From NCBI GenBank assembly GCA_015062825.1, contig SUTR01000008.1, forward strand, positions 4,505 to 60,956: 56,452 bases of DNA, given 5' to 3'. Position 1 is the stretch's first letter. Every line of letters starts with the position of its first letter. Shown here piece after piece: positions 18,293 through 27,569 of this stretch. The stretch is from Methanosphaera stadtmanae. Lineage in GTDB: Archaea; Methanobacteriota; Methanobacteria; Methanobacteriales; Methanobacteriaceae. The notes beneath the pieces were generated by a model. It worked only from the letters and a program-made list of their open reading frames with translations. It did no database searches and was not told the DNA's origin. The translations under genes and the position numbers were made by a program.

Positions 18293-19900
18293 TTATAAGT
18301 ATGGATTTGGTGTTCCAGGCATGTCTCCTCCAACTGGAGTTTCTGGTTTAGATGCTAGAACATCATCAATACGTAATACTTCTATTGCAATTTCTGTAGC
18401 AGATTTGACAATTAGTGCTTTAGTAGATTCAGAATCTAATATTCCTTCTTCTACCATGTCTGTTACTTCACCTTTAAGTACATTTATACCCATATTTGTT
18501 GAATCTTTTTGAGCTGCAATAAGATCTGTTAAAGTATCTATTGTATCAAGACCAGCATTTTGAGCTAGTGCTAAAGGTAATTGTTCTAATGCTTTAGCAT
18601 AAGCATTTACAGCTAATTGTTTTTTATCTTTAAATGTATTTGCATAGTCTTTTAATTCTTTGGAAGCTGCTATATCAGAAGCTCCTCCTCCTGGGAGAAC
18701 TTTTGAATTTTTTCTAGTTGCAATTACTGCACCTATAGCATCATTAACTGCTTGTTCTAATTCATCAGTTATATGTTTAGTAGAACCTCTAATGATAATA
18801 TTTAAGACGTTAGGATTTTTACAATCTTCAATGAAAATGTATTCCCTGTCTTCATATACTTCACGTTCGTATACATGACCTGCTTCACCAAGGTCATCAC
18901 TGGTTAATTCACGTATATTGTTAACAATTGTTCCACCAGTAGCTTTAGCTAATCTTTCTAAATCTCCAATTTTAACCCTTTTTGCAGAAAGTATTCCTGC
19001 TTTGGTTAAATAATGTTGACCAAGATCACTGATTTTTTTATTGTTGAATAATACGTTTACTCCAGCATCAACTAATGTTTGTACTTCTTCTTGAAGCATT
19101 TGTGCTTCTTTATCAAGATATCCTTGATATTCTCCAGGAGTTGTTAATTTGATTTTAGCACTGTTTTGTAATTCTCTTGCATCAATTGGATATTGTAATA
19201 ATGCTATTTTTGCATTTTTAACATCCCTTGGCATTTCAGATTCTAAAACATTTTTATCAACTGTTACTCCTTGAGTAATTTCAGTATCTTCTGTAGCTTC
19301 ACCATGGATTTTACGTATTTTTATCATGTCACGGTCAATTTCACCATTGTCTTCAATGTCAAGTAACGCGTCAACTATTTTTGTTGCCATTGATCTTATG
19401 TTACCAAATGATCCTTTTCCAGACATTGAAGTTTCCGCAACATCAATTAATTCTTCTTTATTAGCGTCGATTGCAATTTCATCTAATACTTCTATTGTTT
19501 TGTCTTTTGCTGCTTCAAAACCTTTTACTATTATATTAGTTGCAATTCCTTGCTCAATTAACACTTCAGCTTGTTTTAATAATTCTCCAACTAATACTAC
19601 TGCTGTTGTTGTTCCATCCCCACATTCATCTTCTTGTACTTTAGCTAAATCCACTACCATTTTAGCTGCAGGATGATCTGGTTCGGTTTCTTTTAATACA
19701 GTATATCCATCATTGGTTATTTTAACATCACCAATGGTATTTACTAACATTTTGTCCATTCCTCTTGGACCTAATGTAGTTTTTAATAAGTTGGATAATA
19801 ATTTAGCTGCCATTATGTTATTTCTTGTTGCTTGGCTACCATTTGTTCTGGTTGATCCATCACCAAGAATTATTAATGGTTGTTGGTTTTGTTGTACCAT
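18293..19900 (-). CDS. Thermosome (group II chaperonin) subunit, copy 1
   Basis: The protein has 535 residues. It forms the ATP-driven double-ring chaperonin of archaea, which folds cytosolic proteins. The signatures are a start at NQQPLIILGDGSTRTNG, LLKTTLGPRGMDKMLV, the ATP-site [21 protein letters not shown] in the apical domain, and VLPGGGASDIAASKELKDYA near the C-terminus. The tail ends PGTPNPYL and lacks the Gly-Gly-Met repeats seen in the other subunit (35382-36998). It has a clear GGAGG site before ATG 19900. It shares promoter and 25-bp leader elements with the other thermosome gene. Confidence 0.95.
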   Translation of the reverse strand: MVQQNQQPLIILGDGSTRTNGSQATRNNIMAAKLLSNLLKTTLGPRGMDKMLVNTIGDVKITNDGYTVLKETEPDHPAAKMVVDLAKVQEDECGDGTTTAVVLVGELLKQAEVLIEQGIATNIIVKGFEAAKDKTIEVLDEIAIDANKEELIDVAETSMSGKGSFGNIRSMATKIVDALLDIEDNGEIDRDMIKIRKIHGEATEDTEITQGVTVDKNVLESEMPRDVKNAKIALLQYPIDARELQNSAKIKLTTPGEYQGYLDKEAQMLQEEVQTLVDAGVNVLFNNKKISDLGQHYLTKAGILSAKRVKIGDLERLAKATGGTIVNNIRELTSDDLGEAGHVYEREVYEDREYIFIEDCKNPNVLNIIIRGSTKHITDELEQAVNDAIGAVIATRKNSKVLPGGGASDIAASKELKDYANTFKDKKQLAVNAYAKALEQLPLALAQNAGLDTIDTLTDLIAAQKDSTNMGINVLKGEVTDMVEEGILDSESTKALIVKSATEIAIEVLRIDDVLASKPETPVGGDMPGTPNPYL

Positions 19901-19938
19901 ATTAATTATCCTCCAATTTAGATTATATATTTTTTCTT

Positions 19939-19949
19939 TAGACTGATTT
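19939..19949 (+). promoter_or_regulatory. Partial copy of the thermosome leader motif
   Basis: TAGACTGATTT, the core of the 25-bp element at 19991-20015, occurs a second time 52 bp closer to the thermosome 1 start. It is followed by a T run rather than the A-rich half. Confidence 0.5.
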
Positions 19950-19990
19950 TTTTTAATAATTAATGAATAATAATCTAAAACCGTGTTTCA

Positions 19991-20015
19991 TAGACTGATT
20001 TAATAAAAAATGATA
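19991..20015 (+). promoter_or_regulatory. 25-bp element shared by the two thermosome leaders, copy 1
   Basis: The element reads TAGACTGATTTA, two bases, then AAAAAATGATA. It matches the reverse strand of 37081-37105 at 23 of 25 positions. It lies between the TATA box and the start codon of thermosome 1, on the strand opposite the gene. It is a candidate operator or leader element. Confidence 0.6.
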
Positions 20016-20124
20016 ATCAATAAAGTTCAATTAAAATAATAATAATTTTTATAATTATTTTTCCAACTGATATAATATATATTATTAATATATAATATAC
20101 TTATGCTTTCAAAGGGTGTTAGAA

Positions 20125-20140
20125 CTTATATAAATACTTT
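20125..20140 (-). promoter_or_regulatory. BRE/TATA promoter core of thermosome 1
   Basis: On the minus strand it reads AAAGTATTTATATAAG, a strong archaeal BRE plus TATA box, identical over 16 bases to the one before thermosome 2 (37126-37141). Transcription would begin about 25 nt downstream, giving an unusually long leader of about 200 nt. Confidence 0.7.
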
Positions 20141-20151
20141 ACGGTAATGAT

Positions 20152-20186
20152 GAAAAAAATAAAGAAGATTATTTATTAAAATCTTC
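20152..20186 (-). terminator. Hairpin spanning the cpgS stop codon plus T tract
   Basis: GAAGATT (20164-20170) pairs with AATCTTC (20180-20186) around the stop codon at 20169-20171. On the minus strand it is followed by TTTATTTTTTTC. Confidence 0.65.
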
Positions 20187-21542
20187 AACAGCAGAATGTA
20201 CCAAGTTCATTATAGCATTATCCAAATCATAAGAATCATTAATTGGTATAGGAATATTATCACAGAAAACAACATCCAAACCTTTACTTAAAGCATCTTT
20301 TGTAGCAACATCTATTGCAGCCGCTTTAATTTCTGTCAACATAATATCCACATCGTCAATATATTTATCAATATCCTCTTGTAATAAAGGCCTATTTGAT
20401 AAATGGGAAGAAATATAAACAACTTCACATTTAAAATTCTCTTCCAAATAACTTTTAAGTAATGGTTGAACTGTTTCAGGAGCGGTTGTAGCAAATAATA
20501 CTTTTTTATTCTCAATAGATTCAACCGGAGCAGGTCTAAATATTGTAGGAATGACTTCTGCCTTAGGATTAATTTCATGTATGTTACTAATTAAAGTATC
20601 CAATTTTTCCTTAGAACAGATTACTTCATCACACATAGTAATAATAATTAAATCAGCTAATTTTATTCTATAGGGACCAAAATAATCAGTTAATGTTTCA
20701 ATAGGTTGATTGGCACCTACTAATACTATTTGTTTATTCGTTTTAATAGGCGGAATTGCTGAACCACTACCCTCAATTGCAATTAAATTGCAATCCAATT
20801 CATTAGTTTTCCTAGCTCCATCAAGCATATTTGTAATGTATACTTGTCCTGCCATTCCACCAGCACATCTTCTACAACCAACTGTAAGAACACGACTAAG
20901 CAATGCATCCTCCCAATGATCTGATGCAGCATGTTTACCCTTATCTGACTGTTCCATAAGATATTGTGGAGTTAATTTTATTTTATCACCACGTACAATT
21001 TCTGGTACTTCAGGACCACCACGTCCCATAGCAACTATACATGGATCATATTTATCCTCTGAATTTATTAAACGAGCAGTATATGCGGATACGGCTGTTT
21101 TACCAATTCGCTTACCGGTTCCCAATATTTTATAAGAAGGGTTTTCCAAGACATCATACTCCTCCAATGGTTTAAATTCAAAATCAGGTCCCTGGTAAAT
21201 TACCCCCTGCTGTAACACTACTGTCGCAATTTTAAATCTTTTTTCATAATTAACTACCGGTTCATCAGATAAATCCATTACTGAATCCACATCATATTCT
21301 TCAATTAAAGATGAAATTAAGTCATATGGAATTTTTGAATGATCTTCACCAAATCTAACTGGTTTACCAAACATTTTTTCTATTTCATCCACATTAGTAT
21401 TTCTTAACTTTTCTGTACCCCCAATAAATAATAAGGATTGTACATCATAGCCATTATCCTCCAATTTATCTATTGCGGATTTCGTTACTGGAAAATAATG
21501 TTCTCCATCAACTAAACATAAAACTTTATTTAAATCTTTCAT
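20169..21542 (-). CDS. cpgS: Cyclic 2,3-diphosphoglycerate synthetase
   Basis: The protein has 457 residues, the length of the Methanothermus cDPG synthetase. It uses ATP to cyclise 2,3-diphosphoglycerate into cDPG, a phosphate-rich cytosolic solute of Methanobacteriales and a few other methanogens. Recognisable parts are an N-terminal CLVDGEHY segment, a P-loop-like [15 protein letters not shown] near residue 145, [12 protein letters not shown], and [13 protein letters not shown] with paired cysteines. The C-terminal half is a dinucleotide/nucleoside-kinase-like fold ([13 protein letters not shown]). It lies directly upstream of thermosome 1 in the same direction but ends in its own hairpin, so the two are probably separate units. 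The ribosome binding site is weak (GGTTTAATTGTTATG). Confidence 0.9.
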   Translation of the reverse strand: MKDLNKVLCLVDGEHYFPVTKSAIDKLEDNGYDVQSLLFIGGTEKLRNTNVDEIEKMFGKPVRFGEDHSKIPYDLISSLIEEYDVDSVMDLSDEPVVNYEKRFKIATVVLQQGVIYQGPDFEFKPLEEYDVLENPSYKILGTGKRIGKTAVSAYTARLINSEDKYDPCIVAMGRGGPEVPEIVRGDKIKLTPQYLMEQSDKGKHAASDHWEDALLSRVLTVGCRRCAGGMAGQVYITNMLDGARKTNELDCNLIAIEGSGSAIPPIKTNKQIVLVGANQPIETLTDYFGPYRIKLADLIIITMCDEVICSKEKLDTLISNIHEINPKAEVIPTIFRPAPVESIENKKVLFATTAPETVQPLLKSYLEENFKCEVVYISSHLSNRPLLQEDIDKYIDDVDIMLTEIKAAAIDVATKDALSKGLDVVFCDNIPIPINDSYDLDNAIMNLVHSAVEDFNK

Positions 21543-21860
21543 AACAATTAAACCTTGAAATGTTTATTAGATAATATTATGTATGGTGTATCTAATATTA
21601 AAAAGAATTTAATTAATCAAATATAACAAAACACGAAAAAAAATACACTTGCAATCTATGTCTTAAATTTAATTCTTTTAAAATAAAAATGAAAAAATCA
21701 TGAAAAAATAGTTAAATATATATTACTGTTTTAAGATATAGATATATATAATATCTTATCGAGAACTTACTTAATGTTAAGTGAAGGATTGCAAAAAAAA
21801 GAAGTTTGATGTTTAATTGAGTCATAACTTTAAGAAAATATAAAATAAGGAGGTTAAATA
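21543..21860. other. Divergent upstream region of cpgS and the microprotein
   Basis: This AT-rich stretch of 318 bp has a strong TATA-like agatatagatatatataatatc around 21735-21755, suited to the plus-strand microprotein. That would give a leader of about 80 nt ending in aaggagg. No other feature is seen. Confidence 0.45.
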
Positions 21861-21968
21861 ATGGCAAAAGTAAAAGGAACTAACAGAAGAACCAGACCAA
21901 AATCTGGATACAAAAAACAAGGAAATAAAAAAGGAAGAGGAGTAAGAGAAAAAAGATACCGAGGATAA
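21861..21968 (+). CDS. 35-residue, highly basic microprotein (possibly ribosome- or RNA-associated)
   Basis: The product starts MAKVKGTNRRTRPKSGY and ends GVREKRYRG: 35 residues with about 16 Lys/Arg, no acidic cluster and no hydrophobic core. An ideal AAGGAGG site precedes the ATG by 8 bases, and a TATA-rich promoter region lies about 110 bp upstream. The stop codon sits in the loop of a CCGAG/CTCGG hairpin followed by a T run. Those signals make it a real, self-standing gene. The composition resembles tiny ribosomal proteins such as L41e or bacterial Thx, but I do not recognise the sequence, so a nucleic-acid-binding role is inference. Confidence 0.82.
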   Translation: MAKVKGTNRRTRPKSGYKKQGNKKGRGVREKRYRG

Positions 21969-22006
21969 ACTCGGATAAACTCTTAAAAAACCCTTTTTTT
22001 AAAAAT
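21959..22006 (+). terminator. Hairpin on the microprotein stop codon, then T tract
   Basis: CCGAG (21959-21963) pairs with CTCGG (21970-21974), with the TAA in the loop. A second small palindrome, TTAAAAAACCCTTTTTTTAA, follows at about 21983 and supplies the T tract. Confidence 0.55.
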
Positions 22007-22032
22007 AATAAACCCCACTATTTTAAAAAACA

Positions 22033-24237
22033 TTAAATATGAATTATATTTTCCAAATTCATCCAATGCCATACTTTATCCCGAGACCAACCCGTTGCAA
22101 TATTCTGAATAAAAATATTATTCTGGAAATCACCCTTGTATCCATCTTTCATACTTGTCAATCCAGTGAGAACCAAAATTGTTTTTGATCTACTATATGC
22201 AACAAAATATCTCCTAATTAAATCATTGAATGCTTCATCAACACCACTTATACTACCTAAAATATTATTTAATGGAGAATATACCTTTAAATATTTTTCT
22301 ATATTATACGAAGAACCCCCATTTTTTGGAAATCTCTTAAAAGCTGTAGTTGATTGATTATTATAAATATCAGAGCCCACATCAACAATTACAACATCAA
22401 ATTCTAGTCCTTTAGATTGATGTATTGACATGACATTCACATTTTCATAAATATCAAAGTCAAACATGTCATCATCAATATTAACCGCACCCGTTGCAAT
22501 TGGAATTAAGATATGAGACAGTATTTGATTGTTTGTTAAAATGCCATCCTCACTAATTGCATTAGAAGTTTGTTCAATGGTATCATGTATAATCTCATTA
22601 TAAATCATATTTTCAGAGTTTTCTTTAATTTTATCCTCTAATTGATTGGATATGTCATTTAATAAATTCATCATATTAATACTTGTCTGTTCTTGATTTA
22701 TGATAAAATCATTATCTGAGATATATTCTAATGCATTTTTTCTCCATAATCGTAATGTTTTATTTGTATGAGGTGGAATATTCTCAAGTTTTTCAGGATA
22801 ATCACCCTTAGAATCTACACATATCAATATTAATCCACAAATAATTGATACTAATTCTGTTGTTTCTATATTTTGTCCTCTAGGATTGAATACTGTCACT
22901 TCTTCATCCTTATATGATAAACTTTCTCTAATAAAAAATGGTAAACGTTTCTTGTTATATGCTGTAATTTCCCTTGGAGAATTATTTAACAAGACTATTG
23001 AAGGATTGTTACCTGCAGATATTTCATATTCTATTTCTCCTCTAGTGACTTTATATCCATTTTTGACTTTTAATTGATATATGAACTCTGATAAATCTGT
23101 GGATAATTCTTCAAGATTATTTCTGAAGATTCCAAATATTGGACATCCCTTAATTGTATTACCAGAAGGTGTTATTAAAGGCTTATTTGATGTTCTTGAT
23201 TTTTGGTAAATAGGATCAATATGAATAAAGTCATTTGTAAAATCAATTATATTGCTTGTAGATCTATAATTTTTTTGTAGAAAAATCTTCTTTGGTGTTA
23301 TATTTAATTGACTTTTAATTCTTGTAATGTAATTGGTAAATAATTCAATTGATGCACCACGAAATCTATATAATGCCTGATCATCATCACCAACAACTGT
23401 AATGTTTCCACCATTAGCAATTGCATATTCTGCAAGGTTAAAGTAAATCTGTTCCTGCAGATAATTAGTGTCCTGATATTCATCTATTAATAAAATTCGA
23501 ATATTTTCCAGCCTATGAATTTGATTTTTAGATAATAACTCATGAAATTTAGTCTCTAACATTACATAATCCATAATATTACGTTGTTTTAATTGATTAT
23601 CATACTCATTTATAATATCATAAATTATTTTTTCACGATTAGCATTAGCAATTAGTCTTTCATAATCAACCATGTCATAAAAGATTCGTTCTCTGAAATT
23701 ATGAATAAATTTATTCAAATCAGATGCTGAGGACCTGCCTTGATTATTATTCATCTTCTTAACAAATTGCCTTAAACGTTTATCTTTATCATGCTGATTG
23801 TTAAGTAGCACTTGCATCATTATTGCACTTGAGGCTAAATCATCAATAATTTCTACAGGTGATATATCCGATAGGTATTCTTCGGCAATACTATCTAATG
23901 TACCAATAATTATAGAATCCAAATTAATATTTTCTTCTAATGATAAATGTTTAATAATGATATTTGCCCATCTTATAGTTCTATCTTTTAATTCACGAGC
24001 TGCCTTTTTAGTAAATGTCGTAACGATAATAGTTTCAGGATTTATATCATCCACAAATATGTATTTTAAAATTTTCAAAACAAGTACTGTTGTCTTACCG
24101 CTACCTGGTCCTGCAACAAGATATTGGTTTTCATCAACAGGGGCCATTATTGAATTTTTTTGATTAAGATTATCCTTAACATTACGCTTTAATAATCCTT
24201 CTATAATATTAATAAATTCATCTTCAGAAATCATCAT
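22033..24237 (-). CDS. UvrD/Rep-type superfamily 1A DNA helicase
   Basis: The protein has about 734 residues with all main motifs: Walker A AGPGSGKTTVL (about residue 43), VTTFTKKAARELKDR (Ia), LLIDEYQDTNYLQ (II), VVGDDDQALYRFRGAS (III), KNYRSTSNIIDF (IV), VMSIHQSKGLEFDVVIVD (V) and RRYFVAYSRSKTILVLTG (VI). It would be a 3'-5' ATP-dependent DNA translocase/helicase in repair or recombination. No nuclease domain is visible at the C-terminus. Candidate starts are GTG 24249, ATG 24237 and ATG 24234; none has a strong ribosome binding site. It follows hdrA in the same direction by a few tens of bases, although a hairpin and T tract lie between them. Confidence 0.92.
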   Translation of the reverse strand: MMISEDEFINIIEGLLKRNVKDNLNQKNSIMAPVDENQYLVAGPGSGKTTVLVLKILKYIFVDDINPETIIVTTFTKKAARELKDRTIRWANIIIKHLSLEENINLDSIIIGTLDSIAEEYLSDISPVEIIDDLASSAIMMQVLLNNQHDKDKRLRQFVKKMNNNQGRSSASDLNKFIHNFRERIFYDMVDYERLIANANREKIIYDIINEYDNQLKQRNIMDYVMLETKFHELLSKNQIHRLENIRILLIDEYQDTNYLQEQIYFNLAEYAIANGGNITVVGDDDQALYRFRGASIELFTNYITRIKSQLNITPKKIFLQKNYRSTSNIIDFTNDFIHIDPIYQKSRTSNKPLITPSGNTIKGCPIFGIFRNNLEELSTDLSEFIYQLKVKNGYKVTRGEIEYEISAGNNPSIVLLNNSPREITAYNKKRLPFFIRESLSYKDEEVTVFNPRGQNIETTELVSIICGLILICVDSKGDYPEKLENIPPHTNKTLRLWRKNALEYISDNDFIINQEQTSINMMNLLNDISNQLEDKIKENSENMIYNEIIHDTIEQTSNAISEDGILTNNQILSHILIPIATGAVNIDDDMFDFDIYENVNVMSIHQSKGLEFDVVIVDVGSDIYNNQSTTAFKRFPKNGGSSYNIEKYLKVYSPLNNILGSISGVDEAFNDLIRRYFVAYSRSKTILVLTGLTSMKDGYKGDFQNNIFIQNIATGWSRDKVWHWMNLENIIHI

Positions 24238-24250
24238 ATATTCTTCCACT

Positions 24251-24287
24251 AAAAAAAATGAATTGATAAATATTAATTATCTAATAT
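24251..24287 (-). terminator. Hairpin at the hdrA stop codon plus T tract
   Basis: ATATTA (24270-24275) pairs with TAATAT (24282-24287), touching the hdrA stop codon. On the minus strand a run of eight T follows just before the helicase start. It could terminate or attenuate read-through into the helicase gene. Confidence 0.5.
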
Positions 24288-26588
24288 CTTCAATTCCTCA
24301 TCAAACTCTTTAAACTGATTTGCTAATCCTCTGAAATATGGTATAAATACGCTATGTATCAATAAACGTTCAGGGTTAATTCCATCATCTTCCAAATGTT
24401 TTTTCATTACTTTAACATTTTCTCTTATTTCATTATGCTTTGGACCATCAGGATATTCTCCTAAAAATACTCCATCTGCTCCATGAGTTAATGCATATTT
24501 TATATGTCTGTATTTTACACGATTTACAAAGGGTACATTAATTATCCTAATACTTGAAGGACATTCCACACGATTTATTCCCATATTATTTGCAGATACA
24601 TTACCAATATCATCTAAAAATGCTATTATTATCTGTTCATCATCAGATTTATCCTTCAATACTCCTTTTATGCTTGCTTCTAATTTTTCATCACTTTGTC
24701 CTAATATACTAATTGCTTCTTTTGGACATGTTATAATACAATCCCCACAACCAGTACATGCAATCGGTCCAACCCTTATGGAATTATTATTTAAGGACAA
24801 TGCTTGATAACGACAGTTTTCAATACATTTACCACATAAAATACATCGTTTTACATTGATATCTGCTATAAATGGTTCTACCTCCAATCCACCATTAACC
24901 AGTTCAGATATTTTAGTAGCTGCAGTATTTGCTTGAATAATACTATCCGTAATATCTTTAGGTCCCTGCGCTGTTCCACATACAAATATTCCTTCAATAT
25001 CCGTAGAAACAGGTTGCATCTTTGGATGTTTTTCTTTAACAAAATTATCTTCAGTCAATGGAACACCCAACGTTTTAGCAGCATCCATAGTTCCTTCTGA
25101 TGATTCTAATGCAGCAGACAAAACAACTAAATCAGTGGAAATTTCCTGTTTGGTACGTGTAAGAGTATCTTCAATCCTCACTACCATATGCCCATCTTCA
25201 CGTGCAATTTCACCAGGTCTTCCTCGTATAAGTTTTATACCATTATCCTGAACATATTTATAATATTTTTCATATACTCCAGGAGTTCTAATATCGGTAT
25301 AACATATAATTATTTCAGTATCCGGATAATGTGAGCGTATAAGATTTGCATTCTTTAAGGCCACCATACAACATACCTTTGAACAATATTTATGTCCATC
25401 AGGCATCTGATCACGTGAACCAACACATTGAATCATCACCACTCTTTTAGGTATTTTACCCGTAGATGGTACTGTTAAATGACCATGTGTCGGCCCATTA
25501 ACTCCCATTAAACGTGCAAGTTGCATTTGACTTAGCACATCCTCATAAAACGCATGTCCATATTCTGGCCTTTTAGTGGTATCAAAACGTTGATGACCTG
25601 ATGCTATTACTACAGAACCCACAGTTAATGCTATTAATTCATCTATTGCATCAAGATTTATTGCGTTTGTAGGACATACATTAAGACAAGCCCCACACTT
25701 TATACAGGAATCAGAATCTAACGTATAAGTACTTGGAACTGCTTGTGGAAAAGGTTTGTAAATGCTTTTTCTATCATTTAAACCTTCATTCCATTCATCT
25801 GGTGCATATGAAGGACATACTTGTGTACATTTCCCACAACTTGTACATTTTTCAGGATCTACAAAATCAGGTTTTTTACGTAGTATTACATCGAAATTAC
25901 CAGAATTACGAGTGGATTTTTCAAGTACTGTATTTGTTAATAGGGTAATATGTTCATTATGAACCATTTCATGAATAACAGGATTTAATAAACATGCAGC
26001 ACAATCTTCTGACATTTTATCAGGAGTAAATACTTTTCCTACCTGTATCATAGCCCCACCAACAGCAGGACGTTTTTCTATCAAGGTTACTTCCATACCC
26101 TGTTTTGCAAGAGAATTTGCAGCAGTTATACCAGATATTCCTGCACCTACTACTAGAACACTATTTTTTACTTTTGTTGGAATTTTTTTAAGTGATTCAT
26201 TATATTTGACTGATTCAATTGCAGAATTGACTAAAGATAATGCTTTTCTAGTTGCATCTTCTTTGTTGTTTGTTACCCATGAACATTGTTCCCTAACATT
26301 AGGCATTTCAAACAAATATGGATTTAATGGCTTAATATATTTTTGAAATGTTGCACCATGAGTAATCTTTGAACATGCTGAGATAACAACCCTATCTAAG
26401 TCCTTTCTTAATATTTGATCTTTTATAATGTTACGACCCTCAAGTGAACAAAGATTTTCATGATGTTTTATTGAACAGACACATTCATTATCTGCTAATT
26501 TTTCTTCTACCTTATCCAAATCAACATAATCAGATATGTTTCCGCCACAATGACATAAAAAGACACCAATTCTATTATTTTCTGACAT
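24273..26588 (-). CDS. hdrA: Heterodisulfide reductase subunit A with degenerate MvhD-like C-terminus
   Basis: The protein has 771 residues, longer than the roughly 660 usual for Methanobacteriales HdrA. In order it has an N-terminal iron-sulfur domain (VFLCHCGGN, CSLEGRN, SACSK), FAD-binding VVGAGISGITAAN, DCAACLLNP, two inserted ferredoxin clusters (CTSCGKCTQVCP, CIKCGACLNVCP), the CVGSRD/KYCSKVCCM region, and two C-terminal clusters (CILCGKC, CTGCGDC). Residues about 650-771 align with MvhD (SSIRIINV, HGADGVFLGE, DGINPERL) but lack every cluster cysteine. HdrA is the flavin subunit that bifurcates electrons in heterodisulfide reduction. ATG 26588 is chosen because GAGGAGG lies 9 nt upstream. 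It overlaps hdrB by 14 bp. Confidence 0.93.
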   Translation of the reverse strand: MSENNRIGVFLCHCGGNISDYVDLDKVEEKLADNECVCSIKHHENLCSLEGRNIIKDQILRKDLDRVVISACSKITHGATFQKYIKPLNPYLFEMPNVREQCSWVTNNKEDATRKALSLVNSAIESVKYNESLKKIPTKVKNSVLVVGAGISGITAANSLAKQGMEVTLIEKRPAVGGAMIQVGKVFTPDKMSEDCAACLLNPVIHEMVHNEHITLLTNTVLEKSTRNSGNFDVILRKKPDFVDPEKCTSCGKCTQVCPSYAPDEWNEGLNDRKSIYKPFPQAVPSTYTLDSDSCIKCGACLNVCPTNAINLDAIDELIALTVGSVVIASGHQRFDTTKRPEYGHAFYEDVLSQMQLARLMGVNGPTHGHLTVPSTGKIPKRVVMIQCVGSRDQMPDGHKYCSKVCCMVALKNANLIRSHYPDTEIIICYTDIRTPGVYEKYYKYVQDNGIKLIRGRPGEIAREDGHMVVRIEDTLTRTKQEISTDLVVLSAALESSEGTMDAAKTLGVPLTEDNFVKEKHPKMQPVSTDIEGIFVCGTAQGPKDITDSIIQANTAATKISELVNGGLEVEPFIADINVKRCILCGKCIENCRYQALSLNNNSIRVGPIACTGCGDCIITCPKEAISILGQSDEKLEASIKGVLKDKSDDEQIIIAFLDDIGNVSANNMGINRVECPSSIRIINVPFVNRVKYRHIKYALTHGADGVFLGEYPDGPKHNEIRENVKVMKKHLEDDGINPERLLIHSVFIPYFRGLANQFKEFDEELKILDN

Positions 26589-27558
26589 GCAATGTGTCCT
26601 CCTCTGGGTTATAGTCAATTCCTAATTTTTCTAGTAATGGTTCTACATTAACAGTATGTGTTTGAATACCAAGTACTTTATATGGATCTGCACCCATATA
26701 TAATGCCACAAGTTGGGCAATATTCAGTATTGCAAAATAATGTTTATCACCAGTCCTATCTTCCAATACCTGTTGATATCTGTCAAATTGTAGTTGACAA
26801 TTAGGACACATTACAAGTAATACATCAACATTTTCCTTATGCAGACTTAAAAATTTATCCTCTGTAGCATCTAATGATAATTCCCTATTTGCATATCTTT
26901 GTCTAAATCCACCACCACAATGTCTTGGTTTATGATCATACCATTTAAGAGCTGGTGCATCCATTACTTCACATATTTTATCAATTATTTCAGGATTTCT
27001 ATATCCACATAATGTATCATCATAATGAACTTTACAATAATGACATCCATGATGTGTTGCAATGATAAGATTTGATATGTCTCTCTTTTTATGTTCAGGT
27101 ATTTTATCCCTCAAGTAATATAACACATCTACAACATGAGTAATATCATTTTTAACGTCGATATCTCCCTTATCATATTGGAATTCTTCCAATCCATTTT
27201 CCCTAAAAGCCTTGTTAACTTTTTCTCTTACTTCATCCTTTTCATTCAATAATTTTGCAGAACTCTTAAGTATAGCATAACATGTTGCACACATAGGCAC
27301 ATATTGTTTATGATCATTCTTGATTGCATAATGGAAGTTTCTTGCTGCTAATGCTGCTGTAGATAATTCATCAAAAATATCATAGTAATGTCCCAATCCC
27401 GTACAACAAGATTGATTTCTATCAATTACATATTCTACACCTAACTTGTCAAAAACGTATTTTGTTGAAGATTCCACTCCAGGATATTCTGCTGAGACTA
27501 AACAACTTCTAAATAATGTAATATTTTTGGTAGGTATAAATTTATCAATTTCTGTCAC
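26575..27558 (-). CDS. hdrB: Heterodisulfide reductase subunit B, variant CCG motif
   Basis: The protein has 327 residues. HdrB carries two CCG domains that bind the non-cubane clusters where CoM-S-S-CoB is cleaved. The first domain is complete: Cys19, Cys51-Cys52, Cys90 and Cys93. In the second, Cys172, Cys214, Cys251 and Cys254 are present, but the first cysteine of the CC pair is His213 (PRHCGGGF in place of CCGAGGG). An extra Cys175 and Cys184 lie nearby in HHGCHYCK...TLCGYR. The N-terminus carries about 10 extra residues. The start is GTG 27558 with a GGGGGA site. It lies between hdrC (11 bp gap) and hdrA (overlap). Confidence 0.92.
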   Translation of the reverse strand: MTEIDKFIPTKNITLFRSCLVSAEYPGVESSTKYVFDKLGVEYVIDRNQSCCTGLGHYYDIFDELSTAALAARNFHYAIKNDHKQYVPMCATCYAILKSSAKLLNEKDEVREKVNKAFRENGLEEFQYDKGDIDVKNDITHVVDVLYYLRDKIPEHKKRDISNLIIATHHGCHYCKVHYDDTLCGYRNPEIIDKICEVMDAPALKWYDHKPRHCGGGFRQRYANRELSLDATEDKFLSLHKENVDVLLVMCPNCQLQFDRYQQVLEDRTGDKHYFAILNIAQLVALYMGADPYKVLGIQTHTVNVEPLLEKLGIDYNPEEDTLHVRK

Positions 27559-27569
27559 TATTTTTCCCC

